Source: Epinephelus fuscoguttatus (lineage: Eukaryota > Chordata > Actinopteri > Perciformes > Serranidae). Taken from it: a stretch of 64,000 nucleotides of DNA. The position numbers and the translations under genes were made by a program. The stretch covers positions 15,644,428 through 15,708,427 of the forward strand of contig NC_064759.1 of NCBI RefSeq assembly GCF_011397635.1. The letters are read 5' to 3'. Positions within the stretch are counted from its first letter, which is position 1. Every line of letters begins with the position of its first letter. This document shows positions 11,801 to 26,800 of the stretch, one piece after another. Under the pieces are notes generated by a model. The model was given only the letters and a program-made list of their open reading frames with translations, was not told the DNA's origin and did not search any database.

Positions 11801-14800
11801 TATATACGTATATTCCAATTGACTTTACATCATAAGGCCCTTGATGTTTTTCCTCAGGTTCTGACGAGGACACCGCTGAGCTCAGTCAGAACTTGCCACC
11901 AACCCCACAGAAAGAGCCAGAAAAAGAGGGGGAGGATGCGGAGCTGAAGAAGCAGGAGATGTTGGTGCAGTACCTGAGAGACACGGAGACCTTCGCCTTA
12001 CAAGTGGAGAGAGCCATCTCTGTCATTAACACCATGCTCTACTGGAAAACCACTTCAGGTAGAAGGCAATATTCACCAGAGTGCAAACCATGTTCTAACT
12101 TGTACATTTTAGTGAAATACATGCATTCTCCCAGTAAAGAAACATTCTCACATTTGACAAATGTTTGGTTTTAGTGGTCCAGGAGGCTGTGCAGTTTTGT
12201 GTGACGGTTTGTGAGTTCAGCGTCGCCAACTCTGTGAGTGGGGTGAGGAAGATGTTGCCATTGGTTTGGTCAACTGACGCTGCCATTAAAGATGCTGTCG
12301 TTCAGGCCTACAGACGCCTGTATCTGAACCCTCAGGGAGACACCATCAAGTCCGTAAAACTGCCTCACACATGCATGACAATATGCCTTAACATTAACAA
12401 TTTAATATAAATTCTGCTGATAATACAGTTATTTTTATATAAGTTTGACTATTAGGATTCTGATTTAATCAGTTCCTGAAATCTCTTGAGGATTGCAGTA
12501 ATGCTAGGACACCTAATTTTCTGGATAACATTTATAACTATAGCGAAAAACATGCCTTGAAATGAAAAACACTAAAAACACTTGAAAAGATATTTTTCTG
12601 TGTTGTCGTCTTAAAGTAACAGTCTCATCTGTCTTTAGGATGAAAGCCCAAACTCTGGTTGACAGTCTGTCAGAGCTGATGGTGGATGCATCTCTGGGAA
12701 CAATCCAGTGTCTCGAGGAAATAGTGAGTAACTCCATTACTTTTATGTGGATCTTTTCTGTGTATGATGGTCATTTATAGTAACACACAACTATGCAGAA
12801 GTTTGAGTGATAGGTTTACCAGTACACTGTATGTTTTCTTGACTTGATGTCTACTGTATTATTGGATTTTATATATCTTGTGATAAATCATACAGGGAGT
12901 TGTAACCATCTAACCATGTTTCTGGTGGTTTCTGTAGGTGCAGGAGTTCTTTGGCAGTGGCAGCAATCTCCAGTCCACTGTAGTGCAGGTCTTGTGGGAG
13001 AGGTTTACCGGAAAACGGGAAACTTCTGGCTTACACAGACGAGCTGCAGTGTTACTGCTGGGCATGGCTGCACGGTAAGACATTAACCACTTTCAGTGTC
13101 AAACAAACTTCAATACCATGATGAGGAAAAGGGGTCATCGAAGGTGTTTTTTGTTGTTTTTTTTTAAATGAGTTTTTAAACTTCTCTTGCCTCTAACTGG
13201 TTCATAATTTTGGTTTGGAAAAAAAAGTCACTCTGCAATGACTCAGCTCCTGCTACACTTGGAGGTTGTCTATCATATTGACAAACAGTGCTGTAAAAAT
13301 GTCATAATTTATTATTACTTGTCATTTTAATTTTAATTTCATAAACCTGTCCTTGGGAAAAAAAGTGGAAAAGCATCATTCCTGTGTGCTCCAGTAGCAC
13401 CACTACACTACACCCCTGTTTACAAGGCCATGGAGAGGAAAGATGAATAGATACACTTGCCGTGCAGAAACTTTGGACATCAGCTGCCGTGACAATTTGC
13501 AATAGTGTGCAGCGATATAGCCTACCAGCAAGACAACAAGGTTATGCACTTGAGACCAGACGAGACAATAGCTAATAAATTGGCATATACCACTATCTGG
13601 ACAGGGGTGGGAATTACCCTGAGTTACAGTAGATCACCTTCAGTGTTCTAATCTGTCAGAATGACACACACCTTCAATCTCTAATGAATCAGTCTTTGAT
13701 GAAAAATATTTTGTTAAGGTGACCTCTGCTGACTCTTATGTGGAGCAGTGGTTCCCAACTGGTCCCAGCCATGGGGTCCAGATTGCTCCTTAGTCTTTAG
13801 TTCAAGGCCTGCACAGTTAAATACATTAGGTGTCGCACGTTTAGCCATATAGTCAAGCTAGTTTGCTGTTTCAGTCTAGTGGCTGTCCATTAGTCACTCA
13901 CTCTACAGCAGAAAATGGCACACAATGACCGAAAATTCACTGCACTTAAAAATAAAGGGTTTTTTTTGGTTGTTGTTGTTGTTGTTGTTGTTTTTGTTTT
14001 GTTTTTGTTGTTTTTTTTTTTTTCAAACTTGACACGTTTGCAAGTCGCTTGCGGCCCATTCAGAATGGACCTTGACTCACTTTTGGACCACGACCCACCA
14101 GTTGGGACCCACTCTTGTAGAGTGACCATCCAGGTCTGAAAAGTACAGCCATTGCAGAAGTGCCTTAAACCTGCATTATTTCTAATGGCCAGCAGGGGGC
14201 AACTCTACTGGTTGCAAAAGGAAATACTATTGTATACAAGACTATGAGAAAATGACCCCACTTCTCAATTAATTTATTACCTCAATAAGTTTATGGTCTC
14301 AATCTCCAGTTTTAAGTCTTCTCCAATACTACATGATGTTCATTCTGTAATTAAAGGTCCCATTTAGAGTAAAATAAACGATAAAGCAGATTACGGGGTG
14401 GCTACCTTGCGATTGACACGTTGTTACTGCAGCAGTGTTCTCACTTGCTCAGTCAGATTCATCCCTCACTCCTCCACAGCTTCATCCTTTTGTCCAAGTA
14501 TGGTCACTTCTGGCTCCAAAATTCCAGGATGGCAAAGACCAAAATGTCAGACTTGGGGCTTTAAAAAGGTCGTCCACAAAACCAATGGGTGACATCACAG
14601 TGGCTGCATCTACTTCTTTTTATACAGTCTATGACAGTGACATAAGGAGTAGTTTGACAAGTGGTCAAAGTGCATGCTTGCATTTGTTTAATGTTTTTTA
14701 AGACAACGTAAAATCCAGTCAGTTGTAGTGTACTCATCAAATGATTCAGCCTGTTATTTTGATCAGTATTATAATAACAGATCAATCCCAATGCAGCTCG

Positions 14801-17800
14801 TGTTTATTCATTTTCTCACTGTGTCCACGCTGTGATCTGATCTCATTTTGCACCCACTGTACAGTGCAGTAGAGTAGGTGGGAATGTCAGTCAAAACAAA
14901 TATGGCAAGTGTAGGATTAGACATGATGCTCTGCAGCCTGTATTTATTATCTAATTTTGTAGAAGGCAACAAAACAACTGTTGCTGTTACAGTTGCATGT
15001 GCTTTGCATCCTTATGACTTGTCTACTATGGATGAGGGAGAGGTGTGTTGACTGATGAGAGCAGTACTGAGCAGTCCTTTCTCATGACATGTTAATTGCT
15101 TTTACATATGGGTGATGGTAAAATCTGATTATATTTCCATTATAATTTGTGCTGCATGGGTATGAAAATACATTGCTTCTTAAAGAAACAGTGTTACTCT
15201 ATTGAGTCTGTTTACACAGCTGAACTGAGAGGGAATAAACTCAGTTTAAGTTTGCACTCACTTGCTCATATGTTCGGTCAAGTGGAAATTGCAGTAATCC
15301 CAATTATGTGGAAGTTGCAGTCACGTGGCATCTAAAAGTAAATGATTATGAATCAACATTTTTACTATTAATAGTTACTCTCAGACTAAGGAAATTTAAA
15401 TTCAGTGATAGTTTTATGACTCGGACTCGCTCTCACCTAATGTCAGTCAGCAGCAGTCCAGCACTACTGAGACTGGGACCGTTTGACCACATGTGCTACT
15501 GTCCAGTGTCTGGAATGGTTTCAAAACTTGACCCCCAAACAATCGAGTTCCAGATACGCTAAAGGAAACTGGAACAAACCTACAACAAGCTTGGCAAATC
15601 ACCAGTCGGCAAAAAAGTTCAACTTATGTCCTTGTTTCTCCCCAGCCCACTCAAAGCTTCAACTACTTGCGGATATTTCCACTGAAGCTACACTGTCTAA
15701 AAAAATGATATTTGGGACAGACCTAAAAGAGATTTTGATGATTCTGATTAACTATTACTAATTGCCAATGAAAGAAGTAACAGCTGAGATAATCTTGGCA
15801 AAATCGTACAGCTGCAACCCTTCTTTAATCCGGTTTACACCTGTATGAAAATGCTGTTCGTATCTGGATCGAAAAAGGCTCAAGTCGAATCTGTGTGCGC
15901 TCAGAATAAACCTCCGTGCTGTGTATTAAAGGGCTCTGTGTCATCCAAAGGCAGAAAAAAATCATTGTTATAGTTTTGTGGCTAGTTGAGTTGACTAAAC
16001 AGTTTTTCCAAAAAATTATGTAAAATCTGCGATATTACTCACTGCATAGAGGCGCTTCCTTTTACATTTTGGTCCTGCCTCAGCTACTTGACATTCAGCA
16101 AATCCTCTCATTAGTCAGAACACAGGCTCAGCCTCGGCTCCTCTTCATTGTAATCGAAGTCACGACTATATTACTAGGCTCCTTGCCAGTGCATTTCACT
16201 GAATATAGATATATTTTTTTTTAGTGTTCCCCCTCAATCTACCTCAAAGACTGCCACTGCTGTAGGGAAGAGCAAGCGAGTTAAGAGACTATCTGCAGTC
16301 CACCCACACTGCTGCCTCTCTTCATCCAGCCGGCAGCATTCATAACCTATTAAATCTTATGTGCTTCTCCTAACCCGTCCTCCTACACGCATTATCTGGG
16401 CAGCAGCCTAGCTCTGGCAAGGCCAGCACACAACAGTTGGGGTGATGTAGGTCAGAGATGTTATTACCTCACTTTGCATAATCACATGAACATTTGGGAA
16501 TATAAAATCTATACTTGATGCGTCTTTGTAAAAATGTCTGTTTTGTGTTTGTTTGAATCCAACAGGGCAGAGAGGGAGGTGGTACTCAGTAATCTGGATA
16601 CTCTTTGTTCCGTGGCTCTGGGGGAAAAAGTGACTGAAGACTTTCTTCTGGCAAGAGACACCGTTATCACCATCTGCAGCATCACAGACCACGTCAGGGT
16701 AAGAAGACATAAAGCATGATTGACTTTGGAGCAGCTCTTGATGACCAGAGGGCCACGTTGACTTGAGTCTGTTAATTGAGTCAGCAGGCCAAAAATCTTA
16801 TCTATAAGTAGAGTTTTAAGTGAAATGTTCAAGCCCTCTTTAATGGCTTTAAAGCATACTCAACACTCACAGTTTCATACTTGATGTATTACCCAAATTT
16901 ATTTGAATTGCTCATAAACAGAATTTCAAGCCAATGAAGTATTTCAGAAGTCCTCTACAAAAACTGACATATTTCAGTTTGGGGTTTCCAATAACCCCAG
17001 CTGTAAACATGATTACATACAATGGATTTTCATATGCCTTTTGTCTGTGCAGTGTTGCTAATCTCAAATCCCTGTGACATCTGTTTTGATTTTTGTCATT
17101 GGAGTGTTAGAGGTCTAAAGGCCCTGACACACCAAACTGTTGGCCAATGGTCAATGTCGGGCCATTGGTGAGCATCTGTTGCCCTAGATTTTGAGTGTAT
17201 CTCACACCACTGCCACTAGTCAGCCTTTGTCTACTATTCTTTGGCCAGTCCAGCATGTTGAGTTGGAGCCAGTGTAGTCCATCGGTGAGCGAAATCCCTC
17301 TGACTGGCGGTTCAGCTCAGTGTGCAAGAAGAGAAATGGAAATGAGAAAAGCAAGCAAACAAACAACTACTTTTTTTTTTTTTTTTTTTTTTCTCTGGCA
17401 CACTGTAAATATCCTTTGTTCCTACAACATCAGGTTGTGTTGATAATGTCCTTGACTAGTGTCTTGAATCCGTCCTGTCAGTCTTCTGGTTTCCCATTTG
17501 TAATGACAAATACAGACTATAGCCCATGTTATTATAGTTTGGCTATGAAGGGAGAACAAATAAGTTTCGGTTCAGCTTTATATAATGAAGTTTTAGTTCA
17601 AATGCATGTGTAATGCATATTCCTTTAATGGGGAGTTGGACCTCTCTCTGGTCAAACTGTAAGTAATGACTTTATGGCAAGAAAGGGAATATTTATTTAT
17701 TTATGCATATCCCATATCAAATATAAAACAATGAATATTTCCCTATTTTGTGTATTAGATATGCAAGTTTGTTCAGTTTGTGGCGAGGGGGAGGGTAACC

Positions 17801-20800
17801 ACTTAAATATCTTAGACAAAAAAAGGAAAAAAAAGGTTTTTGCCACTATTTGTATACACACATCAGTGGTGTCTACTTCCTACACAACAGGGAGATGAAG
17901 CCAGTGTCAACAAACCACAAGCCAAGGGTTACATAAAATATTTTTACTGTGTTAAGGAAGGTTTCCTAGAGTTGAAAATGATTAACCAATTAATATCAAA
18001 TAGCCCACATGTTCACACTCACTGTCAGCTGTTGGAAATATTCAGCCTATATATATGTTGGCAAAACAAACAGCTGTCAAACTCCTTATTTCCAGCTACA
18101 TTTATCTCACATTAGGTTTGTGTTTATTGCATTATTATTGTTTATTTATACCCTTTGGGGCATGAAGAACTGTCTTGTGGTAGATATTTTCCCTATAAAC
18201 ATTTAGAGGAATAACATGTATTAATTTAATGCACTGCATTATTTCCACCAGCAATCTAAAGGTGCTCCATTCAGACTGCCCCAAGACCATCAGCTCTTCA
18301 CCTGCCTCACACAGGCCATCGCTGAAGGTAAATGCAGACAAAGGCACCCTTATTATTATATTATGTTTGTCTTAGCCTTCACCACTCTTAGTTTCGCCGT
18401 CTGACTGCTCTCTGTCTCCAGGTGTGGTGATGGAAGACCCGTACTGGCAGAGCTTCATGGAACAGTCCGTCCGTCTCATCTACTTCCTGGCTGAATCTCC
18501 TGACCAGCTGTGCTCCCGGCTGCTCCAGCGCAGCGCTCGCCTCTTATCAGATCAGATTGCAGAAGGTGGCGACCTCAACAGGGACGCTGGCCAAATGCAA
18601 GATGGATCTCAAGAGTCCAGTGAGCAAGGTGAACAAGGTGAGTCCCTGTTGTTTCACTGTGTACACTGACACAGTGTAACCTGTCCAGCATGCTCTTAAT
18701 CACATGTGTCTTCCTCTCCTGCAGTGAACTGTATGTGTCTGGCCCAGCTGTTGGCTCTGTGTGGCTGCGTGGCTTTCTGGCAGGTGTCTCACCTTGAGCG
18801 CAGTGTGAGCGCTGAGCTGCGGAGGAGGAGAGGAGAGAACGAGGAGAGGGAGGAGAAGGAAAAGGGCCCATCCAGCAAAGCTAAGGTAATGAGGCTGTAT
18901 ATAACACTTAACCTGAATACAACACCTGTACATGCTGTGTACAAAAACAATCAAGAACTATGCCCTGAACAAGAGGAGATGAAATTGTGATTGTTCACAA
19001 ATTCATTTCAGGTTTTTATTTTTCAGTCTAGTGTATGTTGATCCATGTGAATTTGGATTTGATCAATTCTGAAAATAACTATTTGACTGTCACCTGAAGA
19101 ACAGCATCCAGCGTGGAGCCAAAACTAGTAGTTAATTATGTAATTGAACAACACTTAATTGATTAACTGTTTGAGTCAGTTTCTAGCAAAAATGCCCAAA
19201 TATCTGATGTTTCAGCCTACAGGGATTTGCTGCTCCTCTGTATGATTGTTGATAAAGTCTTTGGTTTTAGACTGTTGGTTGGACAAAAACAATTTGAATA
19301 TGTCGCCCTAGGCTCTGCAGAATTTTGATGGCTGCTTTTTACTATTTAATGGCATTTATAGACAAAACAATGTGTTAATTAAGAAAATAATCACCAGTTG
19401 CAGCCCTGTTTCTGTTCATACTATAGTTACTGCAGTTAGGGGTTTTTTTGTACCTCTGCAGATACTTTAGTGTTTCGTTGAAGCCACAACAGCCCCCTGT
19501 GTAGTGAAAATTGTTTTGACAATCAGACTGAGTCTCAGCAGGACAGCTTGACGAGTTGAGTGATGGCTCATAATTGTTCAGCCCATCAGGGAACAGGAAG
19601 ATTAATGTCTCCTTAATTAGCACTAGAAGTTTTTCATTTTTGTTAATTATTTAAATTTATTTCACATTTTTCTCTGAGAATAACGGGAGAGACAAAGAGG
19701 CATAGAACCTGTAATGTCACTACCTCATTGTATAACCTGCCAGGACGAGAGATTGTTAGTGATTATACATGCAAAATACCACAGGAATGACTTGAAAAGA
19801 CTTTCCATGGATGTTTTAATAACCTTTTCTCTCTCTTGTGAAAACATGTCACCATTAATCTTTTGTAGCCAGATTTCAAGACTTCTGGCAGTGTTTCATA
19901 CTGAACCACCTCAAGGAGCACTTTGTAGGATGTAGAAGGATCTATTCACACCATAAAACTTCAAAAACTCCAATTAAAAGCCAATTTCCATGTAGAGTCT
20001 CTTTTGTTATTCAGGTGTGGCTACATGTTTTGACAAATAAACCCAGGTTTCAATGAAACGCTGAGTTTGGATGCATTGACGCTGAGAAGCAGTTTTTCTG
20101 CCAATTTTTAATGCAAGTTCTTTAGATGCACATAGCCATTTTGCTTTAATTTAATTCTGAGATGGATACAGGCAGGGGAGAGAAAGGGGATGACATGACA
20201 AAGGGCCTGGGCTGTACTTAAAGCCAGGCTGCTGCAGGAAGGACTCTACCTGATTAGCAACTGGGTCACCCATATAAAATGTCTCGCAGCCCACTGGGTC
20301 ATCAGCTACCGTCAGACTGGGCATACAGATATAAATGTTTAAACTATTTTTAATACACATTCTTCGCAGTTCAATCTTCAGTTGATTTTATGGAAAACAT
20401 TAGCACCAAAGTGTCTGAATCTGAAGGAATTAATTCAGATTTACCAGCATGGTAAACAAGAGAGACCAAACTTGGTGGTCTCTATCTCTGAAGTGGCCAT
20501 AAAGTCAAACTATGACCGATATGTTATCCGAGAGCCTAATTTTTATACTTGTAGCATTCATACTGGTTTAAAAGACAATCTAGGGGCGTTGGTAGCTTTG
20601 TGGATAGTGCCGCCCGCATATACAGAGGTGATGCCTCGCTGCAGCGATCGCAAGATTGACTCCGGCTTGCAACCCTTTGCTGCGTGTTGTCCCCCCACAC
20701 TCTCTCTCCCTATTTCACACTGTCCTGTCCATTAGAGGCAAAAAAAAGCCCCAAAAATAATCTAAAAAAAAATACAATCTGATAGTTTTTTTCCATCTCT

Positions 20801-23800
20801 GCTTAGCAAAAGTTTCGTGTGAGAGGAATTAAAGGCTAGACGGATATAGATGCCAGTCCCAAATGTACACCAGTTGAGTTCAGTGACCGTAGCAAATGGG
20901 GCGGCAGTAGCTCAGTCCATAGGAACCTGGGTTTGGAACCGGAGGGTTCAAGGTTCAAGGGCTCAAGTCCCCATCCGGACCAAAATATGGAGCGTGGACT
21001 GGTAGCTGGAGAGGTGCCAGTTCACCCCCTGGGCACTGCAGCGAACCCCCCAACCGCTCTGAGCGCCTGTCATGGGCAGCCCCACTCTGAATCTCTCCAC
21101 TTAGTGCATGTATAGGTCCTGTTTGTGCATGTGTGTGTTCGGACCTGTGTGTCATTGACAACAGAGTGGAAAAAATTGAATTATAAAGTATATAAAATTA
21201 AATTAAATTAAATTAAAAATTAAATAACAGCCCAGATTATTATTTGAAGTTTTACCGAAATTATGTCTTCCCCAGTGTAAAGGAATCGTATAGAAATTGT
21301 TGTGTTTTAATTATCTTAGAATGAGCCCTTTATAATTGCAAAGGGAGCAGGTCCTTTTCCACAGAGCCTGCCATGTTGCACCGCAATCTATCTCTTGTAC
21401 CCCCAAACAGACAAACCAATCACTGGCTCTAGGGAGGGCCTTCTGCATTTTAATATTGACTTGCAGGCCACTGTAGGTTCTTGGAAAAGGAGAGGTATTA
21501 AAGTTGCAATTTGCAACCTCACCATGCTGAATTCTACCCACTGCACCCTTTAAGTACTATTATTTGTCACGATAAGACTTACAGTTGCAGTCAGACTGAA
21601 ATTTGCCAGATGAAATTTACTCGTGTGCTGTAGTGAGAAGCACAGAGAAGTTAATGGGCATAGAAATGTAGTCCGACTGCATCATCAGTAGAAAACACTA
21701 CAAGTCAAAGAGCTCCCACGATATCTAGTAATATGTTACAGAGAGAGAAGTGGCTGTTTTTTAAAGCTTTTCAGTTTTTCCAACAGCAGTCGGCTAATGA
21801 GAGTGCCATGGAGGAGGAGCTGGGGTTGATTGGTGCCTCTGCTGAAGATACAGAGGCTGAACTCATCCGAAAGATCTGCGAGACTGAATTACTGGCTGGT
21901 AATGAAAACCTCTATACCCCCTTTATACCATCCTCTACATTCAGTTGTTAACATGTATACATTTATATATTTTTAATAATATGTTTTCATATATTTCTTA
22001 AACCTCTTCCCTCACCCTCCTCTCTTCTGTCTATTTAGAGGAGAACCTGCTGTGTGCGTTCCTTCCCCTGCTGGTGAAAGTCTGCAGCTCCCCAGGACAC
22101 TACTCCCACCCGCAGCTCACCACTGCTGCATGTCTGGCACTCTCTCAGTACATGATGATAAGGTAAAAACACTGCTTATTCCTGTGTTCTTTATATATTT
22201 ATATCAATGAGGTAAGGCTAAAAAAAACCAAACTGTTCTCTGTACAAGGCAATACAGTTCACATGGACATTATCACCTTCATGACAGAGGTAATTATTTT
22301 AGGACTGTTGTGTTACACTACATCCAAACTATTTGTGATATGAACACGCAAACATCAGATTGTTTCAGGTTTGTCCCAATGAAGTTTTGCACACTTGCTT
22401 CATCTCCAACCCATTTTCATTGGTCAAAACCAACATGTCCTTACTGTTTCATTTTCCTCTAGTCAGCAGTCAACATGGTGGAGAGAGACTCATTTACAAG
22501 GTTGCGAAGCAGCACACCTTGTATAATCCAGTGTACGAATTTATTTAATTTTATTAAATAGGGCAGTCTCATCAACATTAAGAGACTTGAGGATGAAAAA
22601 CATTTAGAAGAACACAATGAGCAAGACAAAACAACACAAAACACACAAACATTCATCATTCTAGTTGATGAAATGATTAAAACTTGAGAAAATGACATTA
22701 GTCATGAATAAATAACATCAACACTCATTTCCAGAAGGAGAAATTACAACTCCGGAAAAGTCCTCATCTTCTTGCAATGTGACATCTCTCATAGTAAATC
22801 TGGATAGCTTTTCGCACTCCACCCACCAGGAGTTCACTTGCTTTCTGTATGTTGGGAAGAGGCATTAGATTGCATTGGTTTTAGCAAGGCGTATCAAATG
22901 AACTGTGAAATGTAGATCTGAAATGATTACTTGATTAGTTGATTAATCAGATTTTATGTGCAACCAATTTGATAAACCCAAAATGCTGGCATCTTAAGTC
23001 TTCTCTATTAAACATATTATCTGTCCTGTGCTGTTGTTCGCGCTAGTACAACCATTCGAATGTGTGACGAGAAATTAGTTACTGTTGTCTGACAAAAATA
23101 CATTTTCCTGGTTTTAGTCCTGTGTCAACTGATCATGTATCTCATTATTTGGCAAATGTATGTCAGAAATCAGTAACAGTTTTTACATCAAACTCCCTGC
23201 TTTTTCCTCTTTCTTTAAATTTGTTTCAAATGCTTGATAACTTACTCTGCACTCAGGGGTATTAACAAAAGTTTATCCAATCAAATGAGACTTTGGTCGA
23301 ATAGCTAGCCACATCGGTCATATAAATTCACGCTTCACTGTTTGTGGGCTGCAGAAGCTAACAGAGCAATATGTACAGAGATAGGAAGAGATGTGTATTT
23401 TGATATCAGTGGGCAAACCTCATGTCCAAAACAATGTGACAGAAGTCCTATTCATTCATCTCACGCAAGGGAGTGCGTGTGGAGCCAACAGTCTGCCCAG
23501 CAGCAGACTCTGCTGGAGCTCTCTATTGCGCTAAACTCTAAGCCCGCCCACCTTTTGATGGGTCAGTCATCTGTAACGGATTTGATTTGAATCACTCTTA
23601 ATTGTGCACCACTTACATAGTCTGTTTTACTGGAAAATACATCACAGTACAGAAGCTAAAGACGCCCTAATTTCCGGGACTTTAAAGACCAACTAATAAA
23701 TGACTTGATTGATAAACTAAGCAACAGATTGTTGAAAATATTAATTAGTTGCAACCCTACATATTTGACCAATCATCAGGAAAATGTCATTTTTATTGGG

Positions 23801-26800
23801 ATAAGTTTTAATGCTGTGTTTTCTTTATCTGTTACATCAGCCCATCTGTGTGTGTAGAAAACATCCGTCTCATGTTCACGGTGCTGGAGCGCTCCACTCT
23901 TCCTGTGGTCAGGGCAAATGCCATAATAGCCCTGGGAGACCTCACCGTCCGTTTCCCAAATATCTTGGAGCCCTGGACACAGAACCTCTATGCCAGGTAA
24001 TGAAATGATGTGTGTTCAATTAAACCAGCACAGTAGAATAAAATGAGTTTGTCACAGCAGCAGCTCATGCCCATCATCACCCCCACGCTAACTGACTCTC
24101 TTCCAATTAGATGCACATTATCACAATATCCGTAGATCTGTTTTGTTTTTTTTTTCCGCCCAACATTACGAGGATAACCTACGCCTGATGGCTCAGTTGA
24201 GTGGGTGTACTGTAAATGACGTTCCATCTCAGCCAACATCCCCCCTCAGCTTGTACACTTCATCCGGATCCCACCACCACATCTCAGTGTGTTGTTCCTC
24301 TCTGCCGCTGGAGTGTTGCTGCTGTCACAATGCTCCACTGAGCCACATGATGGGAAAAGTTTACTCTTTTTCCATCACGACTTTTTAACTTTGGGTTGAT
24401 CTTTGTTCGCAAACTCTGATATCTGCTTTGTGTCCTGACCTTTGCGGTTGCCATGGGAACTGGCTAGGGCTTAATGGCCAGTGGATAAACCCGCCCCCAC
24501 ACATGAACTGGGGTGGAGCCTTGGACCGCCTCAAACAAGGGCACTTTTTAGACAACGAACAGCTTAATTACTAGTGTGTAACAGATTGTGACTAGAACCA
24601 ATGACTAGTGTGTTGTAATTATACGGAGCGGCTGGGTGAGCAGAAGGGAATAATTTCGGGTGAAGTCAAAGGTTCCACAAGGGTTTACGCTTGTAGGTAC
24701 GCTTTCATTTAAAAAACACTTAACTGTTTCTTCTGCACACAGTTGCTGTTTGCCAATAGCCAACCTAGAAGCTGAAGTTTCTCTGTTTGATGAAGTGTGG
24801 TTTTAATTATAATGGTTGATTATGCTCACGCCGACTTGTTTCGGACGTGTAAAACATTCTGTTCTTTTATAATGCTTCATTGCCCTCCTTGTGTTTTCTA
24901 CCTGATAAGCATTTCATAGCATTCCCTAATTGTCTCCCACACACCAACACCTCCACTGTTCTGTAGGCTGCTGCCCTGGAGCCTCCTGATAAGCGCATTA
25001 AGAATTAATTACCCTGTTCATAGCTGTTGTGAGCTCCTGCATTGGCATGTGAATGTGCCATGAACAAGTCTCTGATCGTCTGCCAGGAGTCCTGCTCTCT
25101 GGCATAAATGAGAAATGGTTAATGAGTTTCTTTTGTTCTGTGATTTTGGGTGCGAGTGAATCTAAATTGGTCTCAGAAAGCCATCAGATTGCCCTGCCAC
25201 AGCCTGTCCAATCCCATTGTGTTCAGCCGGGGCTGTGACAGTCGTTTGGTTCCCCTAACGCTCCGCCTAATAACCTAGTCTGTACAGAAAGCTTGATTGA
25301 CTTGGACTGGGAAATAACAAATGTACATGTGGCATGAATGTTTTTACCTCCACCCACGTTTTTAGTTACGCTGGCAGCGTGGCTCCAGGACTGGCAATGA
25401 TGGTCCACCACTTTGGTTCAGATTAAAATATCTTGACAACAATTGAATGGTTTACTATTACAGACATTCATGGTGCCCAGAGGCTGAAACATACCGACTT
25501 TGGTGATCTCCTGATATTCCCTTTAGTGTCACCAGCAGGTCAAAAATTTCACTTAACCATTCTAATATGTCAACATCCACTAAATGGATTGGAAAACTTT
25601 GAGCAGATGTTCATGTTTGCCAGAGGGTGTGTCCTAAGGCTTTGTATCTAATATACTCCTGTCTGTATCTAACATACAGGTTAAAATGTGTGGTTTGGAG
25701 TGAAGTGTCTCAACAACAATTGGGTAGATTGACATGAAATTCGGCACTCATATTCACATTTTTCTCATGATGAAATGTGGTGATTTTGGTGGTGATTTTA
25801 GTGACCCCCAGGAAGGAAATTAAGGCATTGCAGCAGCACAAGCAGTACAAAGTACAGATAAATAGAGAAGCAAAAAATAAGTAAGAATCGTACTATATAA
25901 TGACAAAAACTGTCTGTGTGTGCCTGTTCCACGTCTTCTCCTCACTGACTTGGTCAATCCATGTGAAATTTGGCACAGTGGTAGAGGGTCATGGGAGGAT
26001 AGGAATGAAGCAATATTACATCAGTTGGCCAAAGGGGGGCACTATAGCAACCGATTGAAATTGCAAACTTTGAATGGGCATATCTCATGGCCCGTATGTT
26101 ATAGAGACATGAAGCTTTGCACAGAGATGTCTCTCCTCATGAGGAACAAATTTGCCTCAAGAACCCATAACTTCCGGTTACACAGATTTTCTGCTTTGAA
26201 TTTTTTTGAAGAACACTTAAAATCGACCTCTTTCTAGGAAGTTTGACCGATTTGCATGAAACTCGGTGAACATAATCTAGGAACCAATATCTAAAGTTCC
26301 CAATTGGCAAAAGTTGGAAAACTTACTAAAACTGAACTTCTATAGGACAATGACTTTAACTGTCTGCCTTTCAACGTGCTACCTCAACTACTAATGTATG
26401 GTTTTAGCCCACTAACTATCCCCCTATTGGCAATGGTACTACTGTACTTTCAATAAAGCAATCGTACTATCAAATTCACAAAAACTCTGTCTGAATACAT
26501 TGCTCTTCTTAATGGGTTCATCTGACTATTAATCACCATGTGAAACTGTACGTGGGCAACTGTGCACTCATTGGGTATGGACTAGTAAATATAATATGCA
26601 GTATAAATAAAGGTATACTAGTATAAGACTAGAACTAAAAGTGTGAACTATACAAATGGAATTAAAAACTAAGGGCCCTATTTAAACGATGTATAGTGCA
26701 TGATCTAAAGTGAGGGCACAAGTGCATCCAGGGCGTGTCCAACTCCTCTTGTGCAAATTAAATGGTGTATAGTCTGAACACAAAGAGAGGCACAAATGGC

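Larger units (their letters stand above)
13075..16565. other. ncapd2 intron 18 (3.5 kb)
   Basis: No exon of another gene was seen. It contains a GTT-rich simple repeat (about 13967-14019), an interspersed repeat at about 14165-14645 and otherwise unremarkable sequence. Confidence 0.6.
10102..18885 (+). other. ncapd2: ncapd2 exons 13-22 (coordinates)
   Basis: Coding exons: 10102-10306, 10428-10546, 11858-12058, 12175-12349, 12639-12723, 12938-13074, 16566-16698, 18252-18327, 18422-18637, 18725-18885. They encode about residues 466-968, the central HEAT region, including QEMLVQYLRDTETFALQVE, RKMLPLVWST and LGTIQCLEEI. Exon 16 must end at 12349 using donor GTCCGT; the nearby GTAAAA at 12354 would shift the frame. 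Confidence 0.93.

Noticed and set aside
20898-20980. Possible tRNA genes at SINE heads (also 20583 and 48197)
   Set aside because: A and B boxes are present but the acceptor stem and anticodon loop do not close, and each is followed by a SINE body and A-rich tail.
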